Source: Acuticoccus sp039034015 (lineage in GTDB: Bacteria > Pseudomonadota > Alphaproteobacteria > Rhizobiales > Amorphaceae). Taken from it: DNA of 64,000 nucleotides. A program made the position numbers and the translations under genes. Shown here piece by piece: positions 1 through 12,500 of this stretch. The notes under the pieces are model-generated. The model was not told the origin of the DNA, did no database searches, and worked only from the letters and a program-made list of their open reading frames with translations. The stretch lies in contig JBCCBM010000008.1 in the NCBI GenBank assembly GCA_039034015.1, positions 1 through 64,000 on the forward strand, in the 5' to 3' direction. How positions within the stretch are numbered: the first letter of the stretch is position 1; each line of letters starts with the position of its first letter.

Positions 1-521
1 CCCCGCCGCCCGTGCCGCGCGCGGCGCCCCGCGTCCCCGCCGCGGTCCGCGGCCCCGCCGCCGCGCCCGCCCAGGAAGAACCCGTGGTCGTCGCCGCGCT
101 GCCCGACCCGCGCGGCCCGGCCACCACCAGCGATGTGCCGGCCGTAACGCTCGGCTATGCGCCGGCGGATGAGGCGGCCAACCCATCCTCCGCGCTCGGC
201 GCCACCGCCGCCATCGTGCCCCAGGCTGACAGCGTGCCGGCCCCGTCCGCCGCGTCGTCGCGCACGGTGCCGATCCTGTCGGCAAGCCTCTCGCCAGTGC
301 GCGGGGCAAGCCCGATCTTGATTGCCGAGAAGGCAAGCATCGATGAAAAGGCCTTCTCCGACTTCACCGCGCCGGACCGTTTTGGTGCCTCCCGCGGCGG
401 CCTCCTCCTCGCCGACGGTTTCCTGGGCGCCCCCAGCGGCTTTGCAGCCTCCACCGAGTGGCCCGAAACCAGCCGTTTCACCGGTCTGCGCATCACCGTC
501 TTTGCAAGCCCCCGCACCTAA
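1..521 (+). CDS. C-terminal fragment of an unidentified protein (5' end outside window)
   Basis: The reading frame is open from the first base to a TAA at 519-521, so the gene probably begins upstream; a GTG at 12 is only the first possible start inside the window. The visible part is about 170 residues. Its first third is rich in Ala and Pro, like a linker or secreted tail, and it ends in a more ordered stretch finishing FTGLRITVFASPRT. No catalytic motif is visible and I do not recognise the family. The opposite strand is also open here, as is common at this GC content, so even the coding strand is not certain. Confidence 0.45.
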   Translation, partial: PPPVPRAAPRVPAAVRGPAAAPAQEEPVVVAALPDPRGPATTSDVPAVTLGYAPADEAANPSSALGATAAIVPQADSVPAPSAASSRTVPILSASLSPVRGASPILIAEKASIDEKAFSDFTAPDRFGASRGGLLLADGFLGAPSGFAASTEWPETSRFTGLRITVFASPRT

Positions 522-639
522 AGAGCGCTTCGCGTCGGCCAGAGGCCACGCGGGCGCGCCTCTCCCAGACTGAACCAATTGAGCGGCGGGCCTCGGCGCT
601 GTGCCATCGCGCCGGCCTTGCGCCAGCGGGGTGGGCCTG

Positions 640-667
640 TTGACAGGGTTGGACGGCTGCCCATAAA
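640..667 (+). promoter_or_regulatory. Sigma-70-type promoter of the regulator-metF operon
   Basis: TTGACA (640-645) is a perfect -35 hexamer. A 16-bp spacer leads to CATAAA (662-667), a reasonable -10. Transcription would start at about 674, inside the palindrome at 671-686 and only some 24 bases before the start codon, so the leader is very short. Confidence 0.6.
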
Positions 668-670
668 GTC

Positions 671-686
671 ATAAAGAAATCTTTAT
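671..686. promoter_or_regulatory. SahR-type operator (7-bp inverted repeat) over the predicted transcription start
   Basis: ATAAAGA (671-677) and TCTTTAT (680-686) are perfect inverted repeats around two bases. A further ATAAAG lies directly upstream at 663-668. The palindrome has the shape of the operators of SahR-type ArsR regulators, which respond to S-adenosylhomocysteine, and it sits immediately before such a gene. Binding here would block the predicted transcription start, implying repression of the regulator and metF. The assignment to SahR is inferred from family and context. Confidence 0.7.
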
Positions 687-697
687 ATGGACGTGTG

Positions 698-1702
698 ATG
701 CTGCGCGCACCGCCACAAGCCAGCCTGGACAACACCGTCGCGCTCATGCGCGCCGCGGGAGAGCCCACACGCATGCGGGTCCTCGCGCTGTTGTCGGCAA
801 GCGATCTCACCGTCAAAGATCTCACCGCCATCCTCGGCCAGTCTCAGCCGCGCATCTCCCGCCATCTCAAACTTTTGGCGGATGCCGCGCTCGTCACCCG
901 CTCCACCGAGGGCGCCTTCGCCTACTATCGCCTCGCCGAAGGCGCCGACGGTCGCCGCCCCGCCGACGATCTCTTGGCGCTCCTTGACCGGCACGACCCC
1001 ACCCTCACCCGCGATGAAGCCCGCCGCAGCGCCATCCGCCGCGCCAACGCCGAGGCCGCCGCCGACTATTTTGCCCGCAACGCCCCCCTGTGGGACAAGA
1101 TCGGCAGCCTCCACGCCCCGGACGAAGCGGTGGAGGCCGTCATCCTCGACGCATTCGGCCCCCACGGCGCCCAAAACCTCCTCGATATTGGCACCGGGAC
1201 AGGGCGGATGCTGCGCCTCCTCTCGCCCCACGCAAAGCGCCTTTTGGGGGTCGACAGCAGCGCCTCCATGCTATCCGTCGCCCGGGCCAATTTGGACGCC
1301 GCCGGCATCCGCAACGCGCGCCTGGCACAAGAGGACATCCACGCCCTCTCGCTCCCCACCGATGGGTTTGACGCCATCACCATCCACCAGGTGCTGCACT
1401 TTTTGGACGACCCGGCCCGCGCCATCGCGGAGGCGGCGCGCACGCTGGCGCCCGGCGGCCGGCTCATCGTGGTCGATTTTGCGCCCCACACGCTGGAAGC
1501 GCTGCGCCTGGAAGCCCACCACAGGCGCCTTGGAATTTCACCCGCCGAAATGGACGGCTGGCTCACCGCCGCCGGCCTCCACAGTGAGGCAACCAAAAAC
1601 GTGAACGGCGGGGCCGACACGCTCACCGTCACCGTGTGGCTCGCCCGCGACCCCCGCCTCGTGACCGACGACATCCGCCTTCCCGAAGGAGCCTTCGCAT
1701 GA
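698..1702 (+). CDS. ArsR-family regulator fused to a SAM-dependent methyltransferase (SahR-like)
   Basis: Residues about 20-80 form an ArsR winged helix (TPTRMRVLALL, then PRISRHLKLL as recognition helix). Residues about 125-260 form a class-I methyltransferase fold with LDIGTGTG at 162-169 as the SAM-binding loop and GVDSSASML as the acidic second-strand region. The protein is 334 residues. ArsR-methyltransferase fusions beside metF and metH are the alphaproteobacterial form of SahR, a repressor that senses S-adenosylhomocysteine; the fused domain probably supplies the ligand pocket. I chose ATG 698; a GTG at 695 is directly before it. The stop overlaps the metF start (ATGA), so the two are translationally coupled. 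The operator at 671-686 indicates autoregulation. Confidence 0.85.
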   Translation: MLRAPPQASLDNTVALMRAAGEPTRMRVLALLSASDLTVKDLTAILGQSQPRISRHLKLLADAALVTRSTEGAFAYYRLAEGADGRRPADDLLALLDRHDPTLTRDEARRSAIRRANAEAAADYFARNAPLWDKIGSLHAPDEAVEAVILDAFGPHGAQNLLDIGTGTGRMLRLLSPHAKRLLGVDSSASMLSVARANLDAAGIRNARLAQEDIHALSLPTDGFDAITIHQVLHFLDDPARAIAEAARTLAPGGRLIVVDFAPHTLEALRLEAHHRRLGISPAEMDGWLTAAGLHSEATKNVNGGADTLTVTVWLARDPRLVTDDIRLPEGAFA

Positions 1703-2565
1703 CGAGCCCCCGCGTTTCGTTCGAGTTTTTCCCGCCGAAGAACGCGGCGATGGAAGAGACCCTCTGGAAAACGGTCACGCAGCTGGCGCCGCTCTCCCCC
1801 CAGTTTGTCTCCGTCACCTATGGCGCGGGCGGGTCCACCCGCGAGCGCACCCACCGCACGGTGAAGCGCATTGTCTCGCAAACCCCGCTGACGGCGGCCG
1901 CGCACCTCACCTGCGTCGCCGCCTCAAAGGCCGAGGTCAACGACGTCATCCGCGAGAGCTATGATGCGGGCGTCAAACACATCGTGGCCCTCCGCGGTGA
2001 CATGCCCGAAGGCCCCGGCACGCCGTTTGTCGCCCATCCGGACGGCTACCAGTCCTCCGCCGACCTTGTCGCCGGCATCAAGGCCATCGGCGACATCGAG
2101 GTCTCCGTCTCCGCCTACCCCGAAAAGCACCCCGACAGCGGCAATTGGGACACCGACATCGACATGCTGCACCAAAAGGTCGACGCGGGGGCCGACCGGG
2201 CGATCACCCAATTCTTCTTCGACAATGACCTTTTCGACGCCTACCGCGAGCGGGTCGCCAAACGTGGCATTTCCATCCCCATCGTGCCAGGCATTGTGCC
2301 GATCCACTCCTTCACGCAGGTCAAGCGCTTTGCCGGCATGTGCGGGGCCTCCGTCCCCGATTGGCTGGAGCACCGCTTTGCGGGGCTGGAGGATGACCCC
2401 GACACCCGCCGCCTCGTTGCCGCCCATGTCGCCGCCGACCAGGTGTTCGACCTCATGAAGCGCGGCGTGGACCGGTTCCATTTTTACACCATGAACCGGT
2501 CTGAGCTGGTGTTTGCGCTCTGCCATCTCATCGGCGTTCGCACGCCGGAGGCTGTCGCGGCGTAG
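1699..2565 (+). CDS. metF: Methylenetetrahydrofolate reductase
   Basis: This 288-residue protein reduces 5,10-methylenetetrahydrofolate to 5-methyltetrahydrofolate, the methyl donor used by MetH, whose gene follows. The N-terminus has the family signature FEFFPPK (8-14), followed by VTYGAGGSTRERT and HLTC, and FFFDN lies in the middle of the TIM barrel. Length is normal for bacterial MetF. The start at 1699 overlaps the stop of the regulator gene (ATGA) and is preceded by GAAGGA as ribosome binding site; an in-frame extension upstream to 1636 merely overlaps the regulator. Expression should follow the operator upstream of the regulator. Confidence 0.95.
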   Translation: MTSPRVSFEFFPPKNAAMEETLWKTVTQLAPLSPQFVSVTYGAGGSTRERTHRTVKRIVSQTPLTAAAHLTCVAASKAEVNDVIRESYDAGVKHIVALRGDMPEGPGTPFVAHPDGYQSSADLVAGIKAIGDIEVSVSAYPEKHPDSGNWDTDIDMLHQKVDAGADRAITQFFFDNDLFDAYRERVAKRGISIPIVPGIVPIHSFTQVKRFAGMCGASVPDWLEHRFAGLEDDPDTRRLVAAHVAADQVFDLMKRGVDRFHFYTMNRSELVFALCHLIGVRTPEAVAA

Positions 2566-2602
2566 GGGCCGCGGGCGCAGAGCGCACTAGGTTTAAAGGG
2601 GC

Positions 2603-2641
2603 GAGCATCTTATCCGGGCCTGGAGAAGGCCGGGGATGCTC
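2603..2641 (+). promoter_or_regulatory. Stable hairpin in the metH leader
   Basis: GAGCATC (2603-2609) pairs perfectly with GATGCTC (2635-2641). Inside, CCGGGCCT pairs with AGGCCGG around a GGAGA loop with one bulge. It lies in the 131-bp gap between metF and metH, 55 bases before the metH start. No T-run follows, so it is not a simple terminator. I cannot match it to a known SAM or SAH riboswitch class. Confidence 0.35.
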
Positions 2642-2696
2642 TACTGTCTATGGCGTGGCGCGTCCGTGCCGTCCGAAACGTTAAAGGCGACCGATC

Positions 2697-6386
<3,690 letters not shown>

Positions 6387-6388
6387 AA

Positions 6389-6415
6389 AAGGCCCGGGGT
6401 TTTGCCCCGGGCCTT
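6389..6415 (+). terminator. Terminator downstream of metH
   Basis: AAGGCCCGGGG and CCCCGGGCCTT form an 11-bp stem around TTTTG, three bases after the metH stop, followed by TCTTGGTTTT. This is a strong GC stem with an interrupted T-rich tail. Confidence 0.75.
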
Positions 6416-6433
6416 CTTGGTTTTCGCGCATCT

Positions 6434-6474
6434 CGGGCCTTTTCAGGCCCGGGTCAGACGATCCTGTCTGACCC
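6434..6474. other. Two abutting hairpins between metH and the RTX gene
   Basis: CGGGCCT/AGGCCCG (6434-6451, loop TTTC) is followed at once by GGGTCAGAC/GTCTGACCC (6451-6474, loop GATCCT). They share base 6451. They lie between the metH terminator and the hairpin of the convergent RTX gene and may reinforce termination from either side. Confidence 0.4.
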
Positions 6475-6506
6475 GAAACCGCCTGCTTTCAAAGGGGTGG
6501 ACATTC

Positions 6507-6532
6507 ATTTCGCGCCGCATGCGGCGCGAAAT
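6507..6532 (-). terminator. Perfect 26-bp palindrome after the giant RTX gene
   Basis: The 26 bases 6507-6532 are exactly self-complementary (ATTTCGCGCCGC, then ATGC at the centre). The palindrome begins four bases beyond the RTX stop codon on the minus strand. It is the likely transcript end, though no clean T-run follows. Confidence 0.5.
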
Positions 6533-6535
6533 TCG

Positions 6536-9500
6536 CTAGAAGTTGAAGGTGCGCGTCGTCCCGTCTTGGCGGGTGATCTGCACCTCCTCCACGTTCTGAA
6601 CGTAGAGGCCGATGGCGGTGAGCGTGCCGCTGGAGATGCTGCCCGCCTCCCAGGCAATCAGCTGATCTTCCACCAAGACCTCGTCGCCGGTTTCGGACGC
6701 TGCGGAGAAGTTCAGCTCCAAGCGGTCGCCGCCCGCCCCGTTGGCGCCGCCGTCGATGGTGCTGCCGTCACCCAGGCGGCCGACAACCTTGTAGATAAAG
6801 GTGTCGTCCCCATCGTCGCCGCGCAGGGTGTCGGCACCGTCACCAGCGACAAGCGTGTCATTGCCCGCGCCACCATTGAGGGTGTCGTTGCCCTCGTTGC
6901 CGTAGAGGATGTCGTTCCCGCCGTCACCATCGACGCGGTCGTCGCCGGCGCCGCCTTTGATGGAGTCGTCACCAGCATCACCGAAGAGCGTGTCACCGCC
7001 CGCACCGCCCAGCACCGTGTCGTTGCCGTCGTCAGCAAAGACCATGTCCTGACCGTCGCCGCTGACGATATAGTCATCGCCGCTGGTGATCGCGTCACCG
7101 TCCCCATCGACGTCGCCAATGCCCAGCACATCGTCGCCGCTGGTCCCGTCGAAAGCGTTGGCCGGAGCGCCTTCAGGGATGCCGATCGCCTGAAGCTTCT
7201 CCACCGTGTCCACTTGGCTGACGGAGACGCCCACCAGGGTGACGGTTTCGCCGCCAGTGAATTTTAAGATCGCATCACCGGTGCCGTCGTTGTTGGTGTC
7301 GCCCACGATGACGTCGGCGGTGGTCACAGGGTTGATGCCATCGGACGTGAGGTTCCCCACGTGCAGCTGGTCAACGGTGGTGCCATCGCCACTGTCGGTC
7401 ATGTCGAAGTCGGTGACGATGTCGTCGCCGCCGCCATCGCCCAGGTAGAGGGTGTCGCGCCCGGCTCCGCCGGTGACCGTATCGTTGCCGGCACCGCCGA
7501 CAATCACATCGTCGCCGTCGCCGCCGTCGATCACGTCGTTGCCCGCTTCGCCAGACAGCGCGTCGCCGCCCGCCTCGCCGAAGATGGTATCGTTGCCGCC
7601 ACCGGCCTCGACGACATCCTGATCGGCCCCGGCAAGGATGTAGTTGTTGCCGTTGTCGATCTGGTCGCCGTCACCGTCGGTGTGGCCCACGACCATGTAG
7701 TCGCTGCCGGCCGACCCGTTGACGGGGCTCAACTGCGGGAAGTTGGTCAGCGTCTCCACGTTCGAGAAGTTCACCGTCACCGTGTCGCCGTTGTCGTCAA
7801 GGTAGGTGAACTGGCCCGATAGGTTGCCCGACCCGTCGTCCGTCGGCCCCGCGGTGAAGACGACGTTGGAGAGGCCGGTCCCATCGATGGTGTCGTTGTC
7901 GTCGCCACCGTCGATGGTGATGGTGCTGGCCCCCGCCGAGATGGACGGGTCGAAGCGGAAGGTGTCGTTTCCGCTGCCACCCGACGCCGTGGCGTTCCCC
8001 GCAAGCTCGAAGGTGTCGTTGCCGCCATCGCCGTTGAGCGCATCCGCCCCGGCGCCGCCGACAAGCGTGTCGTTGTCGTCGCCGCCATTGACGGTGCCGC
8101 CGTTGCCAAGGGTGATCCGGTCGGCGCCGTTGCCACCGTTCACGGTTCCGGCGCTGCCGCCAACGGTGATGGTGTCATTGCCCCAGCCGCCACTGATGGT
8201 GCCCGACGCGTTCCCGGTCACGGTCAGCGCATCGTTGTCGTCACCAAGGTCGGCGGTGTTCACCGAACCGACGGTTGCAACGTCATGGCCGTTGCCGAGC
8301 GACAGGTCATCCACATGGCCGCCGACGGTCACGGTGTCGTTGCCCCAACCCGCGGTCAGCGTGTCGGTGTTGCCGGTGGCGGTGAAGGCGTCATCGTCAT
8401 CGCCAAGGTCCACCGTGCCGGCGCTGTCGACGGAGACGACGTCGTCGCCGTTGCCGCCGGAAACGCTTGCCGCGTTGCCGCCAACGGTGATGGTGTCGTT
8501 GCCCCAACCGCCAACCGCGCTGGTGATGTTGTTCGTCACCGTCAGGCTGTCGTTGTCATCGCCAAGGTCCACCGTGCCGGCGCTGCCGACGGAGACGACG
8601 TCGTGGCCGTTGTCACCGCTGACGCTCGTTGCGTGGCCGGAAACGGTGAGGGTGTCGTTCCCCCAACCCATCACCGCATTGCCGACGCTTGCCGCCGTGA
8701 CCGAATCATGGTCGTCGCCGGTATTGACGTTGTTGATCGTCCCCGCAGACACGATCGTGTCGTTGCCGTTGTCGGTGTTGATCGTGTCAATCGTCCCCGA
8801 GCCCATGGTGATGGTGTCGTTGCCCCACGCGCCGGTGATGGTGTCGATGTTACCGGCATCGGTGGCATCGATGGTGTTGTTGCCATCCTGAAGGTCGATG
8901 CGCGCAACGTTCGCCCCGTCCTTCACTGTGACGTTCGCGCCATCGTCGACAAGGGTGAACGTCCCCGTGTCCTGGTCGATCACAATGCTGCCCGCGTCAT
9001 TGTCGGTCGCAAAGCTCGCCGCCTCGGCCGCCGTTTGGGGCGTCCCATAAAGCGAGAAGGAGTCAATCGTGCCGTCGAACGCGCTCTCCAGGTTGTTGTT
9101 CTGGCCCACACCGCTCGACCACGCCACCGCGCCCAAGACAATGTCTTCGCCATTGGTTTCAATGCCGCCGGTGTAAGCGTTGGTGCCAGCGCTCACCCCG
9201 TTGACGAAAAGCTCCATCCCGCCTGCGCCAAAGTTGAGTGCAACGGTCGTTTCTTCCTGGGCGCTCACAACGTTGTTTGCCGTGATGGTGTAGGTGGTGG
9301 AGCCGCTTTGGAGCCGCGCGACAATGTCATCGCCATCCATATAGATGCCGAAGTGGCCGCCGGTGTCGTAGCCCGACGCATCCTTGAACACGAGACCCTG
9401 CCGGCCGTTGGTGTCATCGGCCACAAAGTGCAGCTCGATGGTGCCGTCGGTCAGCTCGTGGGCCGCATCGTGCGCCACAATCACCGCGCTTGAGGTGCTC

Positions 9501-12500
9501 CCGTTGAAGGTGTGCGGCCCGGTGGTGGCAACCGGCGTTGCACCGGCGGCCGCAATCCCGATCGCCTCAAGCTCCGCCGCCGTGTCGACCTGCGAGGCCA
9601 AAACGCCCTGGAGCGTCACGCTCTCCCCGCCCGCAAAGGTGAGGATCGCATCGCCCGTGCCGTCCCCATTGGTGTCGGTCACGGTCACGTCGTCGGTGGT
9701 GACAGGGTTGCCGCCGTTGGTGAGGCCCGTGACGTCGAGCTGGTCAATGGTGGTGCCGTCGCCAGAGTCGGTCATGTCAAAGTCGGTCACCTGGGTGCTG
9801 CCCGCGCCGTCGGCCAAGACAATCGTGTCGCGACCCGCCCCACCGGTGACGGTGTCGTTGCCGGCCCCAACCGCGATCGTGTCATTGCCAGCGCCACCAA
9901 GGATGCTGTCGTTGCCCGCGCCCGCGTCAAGGTTGATGCCATCCGTCGTCACCGACGCATCCACCGTGTCGTTAAAGTCGGTCAGGACCACGTTCTCGAT
10001 CTCAGAGAATTCTAAGATGTCGTTGGTGTCCTCCATCGTGCCGGCCTCGTTGCCGGTGAAGATGACGTCGAGCGCACGGTCCATGGCGGTTGCGTCGATG
10101 GTGTCGCCCGCCACCTCGCTGGCCTCGCCGCCGATGATGGTGTCGTCGTCAAAGTCGTAGCTCACCAGGAAGCGGTCGTTGCCCGCCCCGCCGGTCAGCA
10201 CGTCGTTGCCGTCGCCGGTGGCAATCACATCGTCGCCCGCGCCGCCCATGACAGTGTCATGGCCTTTGCCGGCCACCAGCGTGTCATCGCCTTCGCCGCC
10301 GTAGATGCTGTCGGCCCCGTTGCCGGAGGTGACGCTGTCGTTGCCGGCACCAGCGTAGATCTCGTTGCTGCCGTTGGTCACCTCGTTCCCATCGCCGTCG
10401 GTGTAGCCGATGTCGATGGTGTCGTTGCCCGCCGTGCCGCCAACGGCGCCGGACGTCACCGACCCGTCAAAGGTGTAGAGCGTGGTCGACCCATCCTGGT
10501 TCACCACCTCCACCTGCTCGATGCTGGTGAGGTCTGCGTTCAGCCCGTCAAGCCGCGTTGGTGCGGTTTGCGCCATGTCGGCCGCGTTCAGCTCTTGCAA
10601 AAGCTCGGCCGCCTCCTGGCTCGTGATCCCCCCGTTGTTGAGCACAATGCGCAGCGTGTCGGTGCCCGCCCCGCCATCAAAGGTCACGGCGTCGGTGGTG
10701 CCCCGGTTGCCAAAGTCGAAGATGATGGTGTCATCACCCGCACCACCTTCAACGGTGTCGGCGCCATCGCGCCCGTCGATGGTGTCGTTGCCAGCGTCAC
10801 CAGAGAGCCGGTCGCCGCCGGCGCCACCGATGAGGCTGTCATCGCCGGCGCCCGCGTCAACGTCGACCCCCGCGCCGTCGGCCGCAGCATTGACGGTGTC
10901 GTTGCCGGTTGTAAGCTCCAGTGCCTCGATCTCCGTGAACTGACCAACGTCGCCATCGGCGTCCGTGTACGTCCCAGCCTCGTTGCCGGTGTAGGTGATG
11001 TTGATGGCGTCGTTCGCCGTGGCCGCGCTTAAAGTGTCGCTGTCCACACCACCTTCGCCGCCGATGACGGTGTCGTTGCCGACGCCAACCCCGAAGTGGT
11101 CCGCGTCGTCGCCGCCACTCACCGTGTTGTTGTTGGCGCTCGCCACGAACACGTCATTGCCGGCACCACCTTCCAGGCTGTCGTTGCCGTTTTGCCCATC
11201 AATCGTGTCGTTGCCGTCGCCGCCGTTGATGGTGTCGTTGCCGTTGTTGGTCTGGATGCTGTCATTGCCGGCGCCCGCGTCAACGCTGTCGTCGCCAGCG
11301 CCGATGGAATCGCCATCGGCATCCGTGTAGGCCCAGTGCATGGTGTCATCGCCGGTCGTGCCCTGAACGATGCCATCGGGCGTCGGGCCTGCCGGGATGC
11401 CGATCGCCACAAGCTCGGCCGCATCGTCGACCTGGCTTGCCAGCACACCCTGGAGCGTGACGCTTTCGCCGCCCGCAAAAGTCAGGATCGCATCGCCAGA
11501 ACCGTCGCCGTTGGTGTCGGTGACCGTGACGTTGTTGGTGTTGACGGGGTTGCCGCCCGCGGTGAGGCCCGACACGTCAAGCTGGTCGACCGTGGTGCCA
11601 TCGCCCGAATCGGTCATGTCAAAATCGGTGATGACATCGTTGCCGGTGCCGTCGGCAAGCACGAAGGTGTCGCGCTCGGTGCCGCCGGTCATGGTGTCGT
11701 TGCCGCCACCGCCGGTGAGCGTGTCAACGCCCGCCCCGCCGGTCAAAACGTCATCGCCATCGCCAGAGCCCGTGACGGCCTCCACGCCGCCGGTGCGCAG
11801 GTTGGCAACGGTCGCCGCGTCAAGCTGGCTGTCAAACAGCGCAAACTCGTCCATCTCGCCGGCGAAGTGGTCCCGCAGCTTGTTGGCGACCCCATCGTCG
11901 GACTTGTTTTGCGAGGCGCCAAGGGTCCACGGCTCGTTGTTGCCGGTGATGCCGCCGGTGTAGCTGTCGGTGTCGGCCTCTTCCCCGTTCACGTAGAGCG
12001 TGAGGCCCTCCGCGCCGAAGGTCACGGCGACGTGCGTCCACTCGCCGGCATTGACCAGCCCTGCGGCGGATTGAACGTATGTGCTCGCAGAGTCCGACTG
12101 GAGGCGCACCCGGACGCTGCCATCGCTTTCCACGTAGGCGGACAGGTGGCCGCCGCCGTCAAAGTCATTGCTGTCGCGGGAGAAGAGGGCCTGGGTGTCG
12201 GAAACCTCGTCCGCCTTGAAGCGCAGCGAAACCGTGCCTTCGGCAAGCTGGAAGGCGCCATCGTCGGCCACCTTCACATAGTCGCCCGACCCATCGAGCG
12301 CGACGGCGGTGCCGGTGCCGTCCCAGCCGGTTCCGCCCGCGGCCGCATCGCGTTTGTAGCTGGCATTGAGGCCGTTGATGCTGCTGTCGGTGGCCGTTCC
12401 AGACGCGCCGTCTTCAAAATTGTAGGTGAAGACGTTGCTGCCGGCGCCGGTGCCCACAACGTCGTTGCCGTCACCGCCGTTCAGCGTGTCGTTGCCCGCG

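Noticed and set aside
2566..2696. SAM-II or SAH riboswitch before metH
   Set aside because: Only a single bulged hairpin could be found; the pseudoknot and conserved loops of those riboswitches were not visible. It is kept only as an unassigned hairpin.
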